From the NCBI GenBank assembly GCA_018873225.1, contig JAEILZ010000003.1:124001-188000 (forward strand): a stretch of DNA of 64,000 bases. The letters run 5' to 3'. The stretch comes from [Phialemoniopsis] sp. UDSM-2020. Lineage: Eukaryota; Ascomycota; Sordariomycetes; Thyridiales; Thyridiaceae. The notes under the pieces were generated by a model. The model saw only the letters and a list, made by a program, of their open reading frames with translations. It was not told where the DNA came from and made no database searches. The position numbers and the translations under genes are program-made. Below, piece after piece: positions 1 through 8,965 of the stretch. The stretch's first letter is position 1, and every line of letters begins with the position of its first letter.

Positions 1-2
1 TC

Positions 3-299
3 GAGAAGAAATTGGAAGAAGAGAAAGAAAGGAACTTGAAGTTGCAACAAAAGTTACAGGAAAAGGAATTGCCAAGAGAAGCAGAAGATCCCACGCGTAA
101 AGGACAGGAGAAGAGGGAGAAGAAAGACGAGGCCGAAGCCGGGATTCGTGACCAGGAGGAGGTAGCTCATCAAACAAGATTGATACAAAACCCGCAGAAG
201 AGCACTCTTCATAGGTTTTTCGAGTACATCTTTCTCTTGGCGCTCATCATTCTGATTCTCCTAGCTCTATTTCCTTTTTTCTTTGGTTCAGGCATTTAG
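3..299 (+). CDS. 3' end of a coiled-coil, tail-anchored-like protein (partial)
   Basis: The frame is open from the left edge, so the start lies outside the window; the TTG near position 12 is not a real start. The visible 98 residues begin with a very charged Lys/Glu/Gln stretch of about 65 residues that looks like coiled coil. A hydrophobic segment of about 22 residues (FEYIFLLALIILILLALFPF) follows, and the protein ends four residues later (GSGI). A single C-terminal membrane segment after a coiled coil is the layout of tail-anchored membrane proteins, with the bulk of the protein in the cytosol. The family cannot be named from this fragment. Confidence is high that this is coding and low for any function. 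Confidence 0.6.
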   Translation, partial: EKKLEEEKERNLKLQQKLQEKELPREAEDPTRKGQEKREKKDEAEAGIRDQEEVAHQTRLIQNPQKSTLHRFFEYIFLLALIILILLALFPFFFGSGI

Positions 300-370
300 A
301 TTAGTACTACGTTTCTGAAAGCACATTGTTTGCATCCAGTCTTTTACGACATCTAGACCAGCCGTGACCC

Positions 371-1445
371 CTAACGGAAATACTGGGCACAGCTGCCCTT
401 TCCAATGTCCCAGCCCTCGTCAAAGGCTCTCAGCATCTCCTCCGGTAAAGGGCCCTTCTCGAGGCTGCTCAGGTTGTCTTTCAGCTGGGCCGCACTGCTG
501 GCTCCGATGATGACCGCATCTCCGGCTTCACTTTTCAGCAGACTGTGGTGATTCACCCATCGAAGTGCAGCCTCGGCGGTGGAGATGCCCAGTGACTCCG
601 CCACCGGTCGGATTACATCAAGCGCATCAAAGTAAAACTCGTTCCAGTATCTCTGTCTGTAGCTCACGCCCTGGTTCCTCTCGGGATCAAACCGGCTGCC
701 GGCCTCGTGGTCAGTCGTGTCACGTTGGTACCGATCTGTGAGGAGCCCCCCGGCAAGCGGGTTGTACAGGTAGAACGCGATGCCGTACTGCCGGAGGCAA
801 GGGAAGAGCTCTGGCTCGACGGCACGGTGCACAGCGTTGTAGACTCCCTGATAGACATCTGGACGTTTCCAGCCGTTGCGGATGCAGATCTCACTGATCT
901 GCGCGACCTCCCAGGCCGCATAGTTGCTGATGCCAAAGCGTCGGAAATAGCCCTTTTGGTGGAGGCGGTTTACTTCGCGCAGTGTATCTTCATAAGGCAC
1001 GCTGTGGTCCGGTGCGTGGAGATACCACATGTCGACCTTGAAACGTCTGTTAGTACAAAAGACACGACCAAGGGAAAGAACATCCGCGACCGGAAGGATT
1101 CCAACTTACTTTGTCCGTTTTCAAGGCACTGAGACTCTCCAAAAGGTGCCCCTCAAGCTCGTCGGGGTGATGCGAGTACGCCTTTGCGTTTGCGTTGAGC
1201 GCCCTTCGAGGAGAGAGCTTGGTATCGAGAATAATGCCACGCTCCGCCAGTCCCAGTTGTCCCAGATACTCTTCAGAGCTACCACCGCCATAGACGCGAG
1301 CGGTGTCGACCTCGCTATGCCCAAACTGCTGGAAGACATCGAGGATAGCGCCGCATTGGTCAAGGTCATGCACTCGGGCTTGTTCGGCATTCTCCTTGCC
1401 AAAGGTCATGGCGCCGAAGACGACCTTTGTCTTGGACCGCGTCAT
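371..1445 (-). CDS. aldo-keto reductase, AKR7 (aflatoxin aldehyde reductase) type
   Basis: Two exons on the minus strand, 1445..1110 and 1036..371, with a 73-nt intron (GTAAGT donor at 1109, AAG acceptor), giving 333 codons including stop. NADPH-dependent reduction of aldehydes and ketones is the family activity. The AKR catalytic tetrad is visible: Asp47 and Tyr52 in the DTARVYGGG block, Lys76 in LDTKLSP, and His119 in YLHAPD. The start MTRSKTKVVFGAMTFGK matches the usual AKR7 beginning. His119 lies seven residues into exon 2, so both exons are needed for a working enzyme. The precise substrate cannot be read from sequence. The gene stands alone, with an F-box gene upstream on the same strand. 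Confidence 0.9.
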
Positions 1446-1900
1446 GATCGAGGAGTTGTGTCACTATCTCAATACAAATAAGCAAGCATAGCGCACACGA
1501 TTTGTGGCCTGCAGGTCAGTTCTTAGATGGCTATGTGGTCGGTGATTCGGGAATGAGAAGTGATGTCAAGCCGAGCGAGATGGAGAGTCGGGAAGGAGAG
1601 GGGCGGCACAGGTCCAGGAGCTAAATCCACTGTGGGCGATAGGAGATGGTGCCATTCCTTTCTATAGTGCGAAATCGGCGACATAGTAAATTCGATTACG
1701 CTATTATCCAGTGGTTTTATCTTCATCCGACAAATAGATAGACGGTTATCCCACTGCCTCGAGTTATCCCACTGCCTCGAGTTATCCCACTGCCTCGAGT
1801 TATCCCACTGCCTCGAGTTACCCCACTGCCTCGAAAAGAACCAGACGAGTCCCTGACAAGAGCTTTCTCTTCTCATCTGTCGCCTCCGGATATATAGGTT
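1446..1900. other. spacer between the F-box and aldo-keto reductase genes
   Basis: About 450 bp between two minus-strand genes, so it holds the 3' end of the F-box transcript and the promoter of the reductase. The only structure seen is the 18-bp tandem array listed separately. The minus-strand frame at 1523-1876 reads the array as a repeated Arg-Gln-Trp-Asp-Asn-Ser peptide and is not considered a gene. Confidence 0.6.
1746..1835 (+). repeat. tandem array, five units of an 18-bp repeat
   Basis: Units start at 1746, 1764, 1782, 1800 and 1818. The first four are identical (TTATCCCACTGCCTCGAG); the fifth has two changes (TTACCCC... and ...CGAA). The first 14 bases are the core of the dispersed motif found elsewhere in the window; the CGAG end is specific to this array. 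There are no spacers between units, so it is not a CRISPR array. Identity between units suggests recent expansion. Confidence 0.95.
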
Positions 1901-3526
1901 TTATTCCACATTCGCCCAAGATGATAGACGCTGGTCGCGAGCCCTGTTGGGCCGTGCAATTGAAAATGTCACCCCAAGCTTTGCGAATAAGGTCTGGAAC
2001 TTCAATGCGAATGCTGACACCTTTTCGTTTGATGGCGCAGGATCACCGTCATGAGTTGTGCTTGAGAGCGCGGGAGCGAAATTGGGACGTTCTAAGCACA
2101 AGGTATACGAAGCCAGCACAATCTCTTTGAGATGGGGGAACTTCGCGCACGTGCAACTCTCTAGCAGTTTTGTGAAGACTTGATCGTAAAACTCAAGCCG
2201 AGTTGGGAAGTTGGGAAGAGGAAACAAGTTTTTAGCGAAACCTCCCCAGTCATCGATAAGGTGAAACTTGACGAGAGACGGTGGTAGGAGACTTGAAAGC
2301 TCAAGTGCAACCGCCGTAAAGTCTTGTCTGCCAAACAGCCAGATAGATTCGGTTGTCAAGTTCTTTAGGTTTTCCATCTCGTTCAAAGTCGTTAATAAGG
2401 GTGAAGTCTCCGCAGCATGGAACCAATTCGATAAAGGGCTAGTCGTCAGGGAAAGGGTCTCCAACGTTCCAGACAGTGTAAGGAGAGCCTTAGATACCAG
2501 GCTGGTATTCGAGTTGGCAAAAGTTGAAGAGCCATCATCATATTCTGCCACGAAGGAGACCAGGTTTGGAAAGACTTTGACCATGTCCTTCATATCCTCT
2601 TGTGGCTGCGTTGCGCAGAGATGTAGAAGTTCTTTCACGCTTTCTGACCTGACCTCGGTATGCCAGTATTTCCGAGCGGCGTTGCGCATCGCCTTGAACG
2701 ATAAAGAGACCTTCAATTCGACCCTGTGGATAGCTGGCGAGTTCAGTAGAAGAGACATGAGGGTTGTTGCCGTGACCGTAAGTTGTGTTCTTCTATCCCA
2801 GTGCGGTTCCAGTGTTATTGTTCTCAACTCCTGAAGACAACGATACGAATTGTGGTTGTCTGGCCATATCAACGCCCAAAGCGTTGTTCTATCGATGTAA
2901 GGAATTCTCTTGGGCTGTCCAACCCGTTCATGGCCTTGGAATATGTATAGTCTCGTCACCTTTGACATCATGGCCAACGAAGCCGCTAGAACGCGCCAGC
3001 TTTGCAAAGTTTCAGCGCCCTGAATGCCTGCAAGTCGGGCAATATCGTGATCCGTCGGAGTTGCAGGCCACACGATCGAAGCCCAAATTCCCGCAGCTAA
3101 AGAGGCCATCTCCACGCCTTGTCGACTCGTGAACTCGAGGTTGGCATCATCGGTTGAAAAGACGCCGGCCCAAGCAAAAGAGCGTACAGATGCACAGAGA
3201 CGGCGGTCAACGACTATAGTGCGAAAGAAGTAGAGTAGTTCCGTCTGCTCTTTCAGCAGCACGGTCCGATAGAGATGTTCAGTCGCAAGACGACCGATCG
3301 ACTTGCAAACCTGCGACAGACTCGCAAAGTTCAATCGGGACTCGATATGAGACGGCTGGATGTCGGGGTCCGCCTCATTAAGGCCACAGGTGGTGAGAGG
3401 TCCATTAGGACGAAGCTGTTGCAGGATATGGATCAAGAGTTCTGGCGGGAGATTTGAGAGTAGATCGTTGCGCGGCCGTGGCGACGATAAGCCATCAGAT
3501 GCTTCATCGGACTGACACGTAGTCAT
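1901..3526 (-). CDS. F-box protein
   Basis: A single exon of 541 residues starting at the ATG at 3526 (MTTCQSDEAS); the codon before it is GTG. An F-box begins near residue 22 with LLSNLPPELLIHILQQL and continues through LNFASLSQVCKSIGRLATEHLYRTV. It is split by a low-conservation insert, as is common in fungal F-box proteins. F-box domains bind Skp1 in SCF ubiquitin ligases, with the C-terminal part choosing the substrate. The rest has irregular leucine-rich spacing (for example TLSGTLETLSLTTSPLSNW) that could form degenerate leucine-rich repeats, but no clear repeat or WD40 pattern is visible. The substrate is unknown. Confidence 0.85.
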   Translation of the reverse strand: MTTCQSDEASDGLSSPRPRNDLLSNLPPELLIHILQQLRPNGPLTTCGLNEADPDIQPSHIESRLNFASLSQVCKSIGRLATEHLYRTVLLKEQTELLYFFRTIVVDRRLCASVRSFAWAGVFSTDDANLEFTSRQGVEMASLAAGIWASIVWPATPTDHDIARLAGIQGAETLQSWRVLAASLAMMSKVTRLYIFQGHERVGQPKRIPYIDRTTLWALIWPDNHNSYRCLQELRTITLEPHWDRRTQLTVTATTLMSLLLNSPAIHRVELKVSLSFKAMRNAARKYWHTEVRSESVKELLHLCATQPQEDMKDMVKVFPNLVSFVAEYDDGSSTFANSNTSLVSKALLTLSGTLETLSLTTSPLSNWFHAAETSPLLTTLNEMENLKNLTTESIWLFGRQDFTAVALELSSLLPPSLVKFHLIDDWGGFAKNLFPLPNFPTRLEFYDQVFTKLLESCTCAKFPHLKEIVLASYTLCLERPNFAPALSSTTHDGDPAPSNEKVSAFALKFQTLFAKLGVTFSIARPNRARDQRLSSWANVE

Positions 3527-3952
3527 CACCTTGGCGGCATACTTAGATGTTTATTGACAACGCTTAGGACGTATTGCGGATCTGACACGTTGAACCGGCG
3601 CTTTTTGTGTCGTGGTTTGGGATTTGTGGAGAGCGGGGGCGTGAGAAAATCCCCTCTTCAGCCTCAATCACAGCCAAAGCCAAGACCCTCAGTCACTCTC
3701 CTCCTGAGCCGGACAAATTGTACTGCACAGCTTTCCTATGATGTTCTGGACGTCCGTGGAAATTCTGACTTATAAGCCCAGTGTGGCAACAAATGCTTTA
3801 GATCAGTATCTTCATACATCTCATGCTTATTGAATAATACAGCTGAGGGTGGAACAAGTGTGCATTTCACCATGATACAATATTTCAGCCCGAGAAGTCA
3901 CCAAAGAACGCCAGCCCCAATGCAACGCTTGTATGCCCATGTACCTATGCTA
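3527..3952. other. spacer, no gene seen
   Basis: About 425 bp between the CysA-like gene and the F-box gene, both on the minus strand. It should contain the F-box promoter and the 3' UTR of the acetyltransferase. Short frames here show no recognisable protein. Confidence 0.5.
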
Positions 3953-5479
3953 TCAACCCAAGAAGTTCTTGAGGTTGCCGCCAATGTTCTTCAGATCCAA
4001 GAGGAACGTGTCGTGGCCAAAGAGACTCTGCTCCTCGCTGAGCTCGACATGGGTCACGCCTCTGTTGCCCGACAGCTTCAGCGCCTCGGCAATCTCGTAC
4101 TGCTGCCAGGCCGGGAACAAGATGTCGCTCACGACGCCCATGACCAAGGCCGGGTGGTCTCTGAGCGGCGCAAGGCCGGCGATGAGATCCTCCGGGGGCC
4201 GGTTTCCACCGACGACGGGCGGGCTGTCGTCGACCCCGCTGCCGGGTTGTTCTTCGTACGGTACGGCCGGCAGGGTCAGGCTGCAGGCGGCAGTGTCTTG
4301 TAGCTGAGCCCCTGTTCCGAGCAGCTTCTCCTTCTCTATACGTCTGGCGGCAGCTGCGTGCTGGTGGTCGAGGCCGAGGTCGAATAGGTCCATGGCCTTG
4401 CTGATGTATAGCAAGCTGTTGGGGTCGTAGGTAAGACAGAACTTCTCTCCAGCGTGGTCGAGGTAGGTCTCAATCAGGAAATCGGGGCAAAGCGCCGGTG
4501 GTTTTGAAGGGTCTGCCCTCCTCCGTCCGAAGCGCTGTTCCCATTCGGGTCCCGACCTGTATGTGACTGTGGCAATCTCGCGTGCGAGCTTCATGCCCGC
4601 ATGGGGTGGCACCTTGCCGTAGTAGAAACCACGGTTCCAATTGGGGTCCATCATTAGGACCTGTCGCTGTGTATGCCTCATGGCTATGCTGTAGGGATGA
4701 CTCCTCGCACAACCGCTGATAGACACAATCCTTCCCACCCGCTCAGGGAACAGCACGCCAGAGGCCAGGGAAAGCATGCCACCCATAGATGAGCCGACAC
4801 TTGCGTATAGCTTCGACACTCCGAGGTGATCCAACAGCCGGAACTGGGCGCGTACCATATCCTCCATGGTCAATATTGGGAATCTGGTGGCGTAGCGCTG
4901 ACCGTCAGCCGGGTCGACGCCGCTAGGGCCCGTGGAACCGAAGCAGCCGCCGATGACGTTGGTGCAGATGACAAAGTATTTGTCGGTATCAAGAGCTGCT
5001 CCGGGTCCGATGAACTTCTCCCACCAACCCGGCTGGGGATTCAGGTCTGTCGAGTGAGCGTGTGACGAGGCCGAGAGGCCGGTGTGTAACAAGATGACGT
5101 TTGACTTGTCGGCATTGACGGTACCCCATGTCTCGTAGGCAATGTTAAACTCGGGCAAGACTCCTCCCCAGTCCAGCAGTAGAGGGTCGCGGCAGTGGTA
5201 GTTCAGGGTCGCGCCGGTCGTGTAAGAGGGCTCGGGGCCGCTGGACTCGGAAGTGGCTTGGAGGGATGCGGATCTGGTCTCGAGGGCGTCGAGGCAGGGG
5301 AATGCCATGGCCGGGTTTGAAGCACCGCTTCTCCGAAGGAGGGAGGTATGGAACTTCCTTGCGGCAGGTTGTCGCCACTGTGTCAATCGCGATGCGGCCG
5401 GGGCTTGGCCGGGGCTCGGCGGGGTGGGAGCTGTAGCACCACGGCGCAAAAGCGCACGGGCAAACTTTTGGGACCTCAT
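3953..5479 (-). CDS. cysA: serine O-acetyltransferase, MetX alpha/beta-hydrolase type, mitochondrial (CysA-like)
   Basis: A single exon of 508 residues. The enzyme would transfer acetyl from acetyl-CoA to L-serine, the first step of cysteine synthesis from sulfide. The first 50 residues are rich in Arg, Ser and Ala with no acidic residues, ending FHTSLLRR, a typical mitochondrial presequence. The MetX-fold catalytic triad is visible: Ser231 in GSSMGGM, Asp452 in VVSDILFP, His489 in GHDTF. Landmarks such as [11 protein letters not shown] and [11 protein letters not shown] resemble fungal CysA/Cys2 serine acetyltransferases; homoserine acetyltransferases (Met2) have a different block (GSPYGSASP). 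Homoserine O-acetyltransferase remains the main alternative. It is divergent from the gene at 6185. Confidence 0.8.
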   Translation of the reverse strand: MRSQKFARALLRRGATAPTPPSPGQAPAASRLTQWRQPAARKFHTSLLRRSGASNPAMAFPCLDALETRSASLQATSESSGPEPSYTTGATLNYHCRDPLLLDWGGVLPEFNIAYETWGTVNADKSNVILLHTGLSASSHAHSTDLNPQPGWWEKFIGPGAALDTDKYFVICTNVIGGCFGSTGPSGVDPADGQRYATRFPILTMEDMVRAQFRLLDHLGVSKLYASVGSSMGGMLSLASGVLFPERVGRIVSISGCARSHPYSIAMRHTQRQVLMMDPNWNRGFYYGKVPPHAGMKLAREIATVTYRSGPEWEQRFGRRRADPSKPPALCPDFLIETYLDHAGEKFCLTYDPNSLLYISKAMDLFDLGLDHQHAAAARRIEKEKLLGTGAQLQDTAACSLTLPAVPYEEQPGSGVDDSPPVVGGNRPPEDLIAGLAPLRDHPALVMGVVSDILFPAWQQYEIAEALKLSGNRGVTHVELSEEQSLFGHDTFLLDLKNIGGNLKNFLG

Positions 5480-6184
5480 GACGGTATGAATTGCCCTGGT
5501 AGATATCGAGAGAGTCTCCTCGACCTCGATTAAACAACAAAAATGGGCACACTCATCCTTTTGAGTGTTTTGTCAGCGCGGGTTAGATGTCCGGCACTCG
5601 GCAACAGCTTCTCTGCCTTTGACAGCTTGCGCGCAATATCCATGAAATTATGCCATTTCACGTGCTGATAGAGCTTATCGTGGTGCGGCTAACAGCGGTC
5701 CCCAGCGGCACGCTGCAGGTACCCTAGTTACCTGAAAGGTGGGGGGGATATCAGCTGGAGCAAAAGAGAACAAAGTACTCTTCAAATGTTCATGCTGAGC
5801 ACAATGATTCAGCACACGGATCATTGATATTTCTGACAGAAGTTTGTGGCATGAAGGTGACAGAGGTGAGCATGCTGCACTTGTCTTTTTGCTTACCTAG
5901 GTAGTGGGATGACTCTAGGGTGCTAATCCTACAACATTGATAGCAGTGATTGTCTCCACTACCTAGGCCCAAACCCACCCAGTTCACGGTGCTGCAGGCA
6001 CCCAGATTAGTTACCCCACACATTTTTACGTACATGTCGACGCGCAGGCCGCCCGAGACCCTTGTGATGTCATGCACAACCACACACCCAAGTGCTGACT
6101 GACGCAGGCACACATTATCCATCATCGATTCGTTCATCCTCAAACCCACTTCACTACATCTCTTTCAATAATCGACATACCAGG
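5480..6184. other. divergent promoter region with an inverted-repeat element
   Basis: About 700 bp between the minus-strand acetyltransferase and the plus-strand gene at 6185, so it carries both promoters. It contains the 72-bp inverted-repeat element described separately. A run of seven G lies near 5743. No gene is seen. Confidence 0.6.
5896..5967. repeat. 72-bp element with perfect 12-bp terminal inverted repeats
   Basis: CCTAGGTAGTGG at 5896-5907 and its exact reverse complement CCACTACCTAGG at 5956-5967 enclose 48 bp. The left arm continues into GGAT, which makes it a copy of the dispersed motif. The layout is like a very short MITE or a hairpin. No target-site duplication is evident in the flanks. 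It could also be two independent motif copies in opposite orientation. Confidence 0.75.
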
Positions 6185-7289
6185 ATGTTTTCCGCCATCA
6201 CCAACCTCGTCAGCAGCCTCTGGCAAGGCCCTCCTCCTCTTGCTGGGCAGCTAGATGGGGCCGACGATCCGAGTGCCAACACCTCTGCTGCCGCCTCTAC
6301 CTCTTTTACCGAGCCATCTGTCCTTGATGTGCTCGTTGTCAAGGCCATGTTGCAGAAGGGACTCAAGCTACCTGCAGAAATCGTCGACAGCTTCCTCGAC
6401 TACGCCGAATACTGGCCTCATACCACTGCACTCGCCGATTTCTGGAAGGAAGACCGAGAGCCGATACGCGTGCTCGGCGGTGGTAACACTGGAGAGAATA
6501 AATTCATCGTAAGCCTCCTCCTACAGATTATCCCACAGACTATCCCACAGAATTATCCCACAGAATTATCCCACAGAATATCCCATAGATTATCCCACAG
6601 CCTAACTCACCTATCTATAGCTCCGCACACAACCGGTCGGCTTCGTCGGTTTCAACTATCCAGATGCGCCGCCTGTGGCTGCCCAAGCCCGATCCGCAGT
6701 CGCCCTACCACTACGAAAGGAGCACTCCCTCGACGAGTTCCAGGCTATGATTGGTGGTGAACCGATGATAAAGCACCCCTGCAGGAAGATTATCTTCGAG
6801 ATCACGAGTCGAGATCAGGGTTGGGGCGGGACAATCGCTGATCACAACACCTATCACCATTCTTGGACCTGGTTCGATGTTGGCTTGGAACGATTCGAGG
6901 CCGACACGGAAGCCGGCGACCTGTCCATCAGCAGCCTACGGCCTGTCATCCCCGACCTCGTCCCTGCCGACCCCAACGACCCCGCCGCAGGTTTGAAACT
7001 ACATCACGAACTCATCCCCTCGAATAAGAAGATTCAAACCAACATTGTCGCTGGGAGGCAGATGCAGACGCACAGAATCGTCTGGTCTTCGAACGATAAC
7101 GTCACCGACCCTGACTCTAAGGAAGCCGAGGCGCTCGCCGAGCAAGGAAGGGGCGCACTATCGGCCGACGGCGAATTCGTCAGGAATTTGAAGCTGGGCG
7201 ATGTGGTCACGGTGTGGGCAAAGGCGCGGTTTCCCGGCTGGGTGAACCACGTCGCAAGGGTTCAGGTCAAGCTGTACTGGGCTGTCTAG
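6185..7289 (+). CDS. conserved fungal protein of unknown function
   Basis: Two exons, 6185..6508 and 6621..7289, giving 330 residues. The start is the ATG of MFSAITNLVSSLW; the frame upstream is open but unsupported. The donor is GTAAGC, the branch site is CTAAC at 6603, the acceptor is TATAG, and both exons meet in phase 0. Exon 1 has an acidic N-terminal half with a helix-like LKLPAEIVDSFLDYAEYW. Exon 2 carries the conserved-looking core: RKIIFEITSRDQGWGG, HSWTWFDVGLERF, and a C-terminal KLGDVVTVWAKARFPGWVNH. No signal peptide or membrane segment is present. I do not recognise a named domain; similar blocks occur in uncharacterised fungal proteins. The intron is filled with a tandem array (6527-6600). 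Confidence 0.8.
6527..6600 (+). repeat. intronic tandem array, six 12-13 bp units
   Basis: Six units of the form AWTATCCCACAG start at 6527, 6539, 6551, 6564, 6577 and 6589. The fifth is ATATCCCATAG and two have an extra A. The array takes up two thirds of the 112-nt intron 6509-6620 and ends just before the CTAAC branch site. Each unit ends in CAG or TAG, so the intron holds six acceptor-like trinucleotides upstream of the branch site. The TTATCCCAC core is shared with the dispersed motif. Confidence 0.95.
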
Positions 7290-7747
7290 CGTAGGCGAAG
7301 GGTGACGAGTAACGAGAATACGAGTGATGACTTGGTAGGCGTTTTTGATATGGATTTGCTCTTCCTAAGATACCAACACCCTTAGATACCATCAATTCAT
7401 GATACGAACACCAAATGCCTAGACAGTGTGATAAACCTCCCTTCCTGCGAGATTGAGCATTTGACAAATGCTCACGGAGGGTTATCCCACTACCCGCAGA
7501 TGTGAACATGATTGGAGTGAGGAGCTGATTGAGATAACCTTATGCAAATTACGAGTAGTATCAACAGCGATGTAAGTCATAAGAAAGTATAATTGAGCAA
7601 ACAATAAACGTCCTATTTCATCTCTTCCCGCCTCAGACCACGACGGGATACACAAAGCTTCAAAGTCCACTACCCATCTCATTAAAAATTGCCAGCCCGT
7701 GTGTACTCCAATACTACCTGCGAGTCTTCGTGTTTCCGAAAGGTACC
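7290..7747. other. convergent 3' region with one motif copy
   Basis: About 460 bp between convergent genes. A copy of the dispersed motif lies at 7482-7494 (TTATCCCACTACC), followed by CGCAG. Nothing else is seen beyond AT-rich probable 3' UTR sequence. Confidence 0.6.
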
Positions 7748-8965
7748 TTACTCCTCGGTCTCGCCGACAACCATACCCTTCTTCCGAGCCAGGTTCAGAG
7801 CCCGCAGCTTGGCCGTGCCGAAGCCGGCGTAGCCGTCCTCCTGGTTGGCGCCGAGCCAAGGCTTCTTGGAGTCGCCGAGCATGCTGCCAGCCAGGAAGTA
7901 GACGACGAGGCCGATGATGATGAGCACGAAAGCGACGGGGTACAAGTAGTGCACGGCAAAGCCAAAGACGTGGATGCCGATAATGACGCCCCAGAAGTTG
8001 CCCGTCAGCAGGCTGATGTCGAAGAAGGCGGCCGAGGCCATGCGCAGGATCAGCGGGGCCAGGCTGTAGAAGATGAAGAGGGCGAGCGTGTAGCCGACGA
8101 GGTAGCCGCCGACGGCGCCGTTCCAGGTCGCGTCGCGGAAGGACTGGCGGTCAAAGATGGCGGCCGTGACGCCGTTGATGATGACGCCCCACATACCCAG
8201 GAAGGAGAGAACCTCGTACATGGGCCGGCGCGAGACGAACCACTCCTCGAAGACGTTGGAGAGGCCGTAAAAGGTGGCACCGAGCAGGCCGAACAGGTCG
8301 CCCTTGAGCAGATTGACACCCGGCCCGCCGTTGGAGCCCGTCAGGTGGTCCGAGGCCAGGAGCAGGCCCATGCCGCCGCAGCAGACGAGGATGCCGAGGA
8401 TCTGGAAGGGCTTGTAGCGCACGCGCAGGACGGTGAAGGAGATGATGACGACCATGACGATGGACCAGAAGTTGAGCAGCTGCGCCGACAGGAGGTTGGT
8501 GTAGCGGTAGGCCAGCACGGTGCAGTAGTTGCCCTCGACGTCGAAGAAGCTCAGGATGAAGTACTTCCAGCCGTCCTTGAGCACGATGCGGCCAAACTTC
8601 TTGAAGCCGTAGCGGTACAGCATGACGGGGACGTAGACCAGGATCAGCAGGATGTAGTTGAAGAGGGTCTGGAAGGCCGGGATGCTGGTGCCCTCGTTGC
8701 CGAGGAAGGTCGTGAAGGTGTTGGTGGCCGTGATGCACAGGGCGAGGACCTGGCCGAGCAGGAGGACGGCCCAAAAGTCGATGGTGGTGAAGTAACTGTA
8801 CCAGTGGACCTTTTGGGCGGCGATCTCCTCGAGGGCAGTGCCGACGACCTCGTCGGTACGAGCGGCAGTGGGAACATGGGCGCTCTCCGGATCGGCAGCC
8901 CCGCCGAGCCGGTGCGGCTCGTAGGGATCATGCGCCTTGTTGTAGTACTCGTTGGGGGCGGCCAT
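7748..8965 (-). CDS. SLC35F-type (DUF914) membrane transporter
   Basis: A single exon of 405 residues from the ATG at 8965, chosen because its context CACCATGGCC is a good initiation site. The frame also stays open to an ATG at 9073, which would add 36 Ser/Thr-rich residues (441 in total). Ten hydrophobic segments spread from about residue 62 to residue 360 match the drug/metabolite transporter fold of solute carrier 35 members F1, F2 and F6. Recognisable blocks are FLSFFDVEGNY-like (ILSFFDVEGNYCTVLAY), LLSAQLLNFW and GATFYGLSNVFEEWFV. Both termini should face the cytosol. The substrate is not known from sequence. The Lys/Arg-rich C-terminus ends GMVVGETEE. Confidence 0.9.
   Translation of the reverse strand: MAAPNEYYNKAHDPYEPHRLGGAADPESAHVPTAARTDEVVGTALEEIAAQKVHWYSYFTTIDFWAVLLLGQVLALCITATNTFTTFLGNEGTSIPAFQTLFNYILLILVYVPVMLYRYGFKKFGRIVLKDGWKYFILSFFDVEGNYCTVLAYRYTNLLSAQLLNFWSIVMVVIISFTVLRVRYKPFQILGILVCCGGMGLLLASDHLTGSNGGPGVNLLKGDLFGLLGATFYGLSNVFEEWFVSRRPMYEVLSFLGMWGVIINGVTAAIFDRQSFRDATWNGAVGGYLVGYTLALFIFYSLAPLILRMASAAFFDISLLTGNFWGVIIGIHVFGFAVHYLYPVAFVLIIIGLVVYFLAGSMLGDSKKPWLGANQEDGYAGFGTAKLRALNLARKKGMVVGETEE

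Noticed and set aside
1523..1876. 117-codon minus-strand frame with Arg-Gln-Trp-Asp-Asn-Ser repeats
   Set aside because: The repeats are only the translation of the 18-bp tandem array; an 18-bp unit stays open in frame automatically, and the flanking residues show no family.
6527..6600. CRISPR-like short tandem repeats
   Set aside because: The units are contiguous with no spacers, lie inside a spliceosomal intron and are in a fungal genome.
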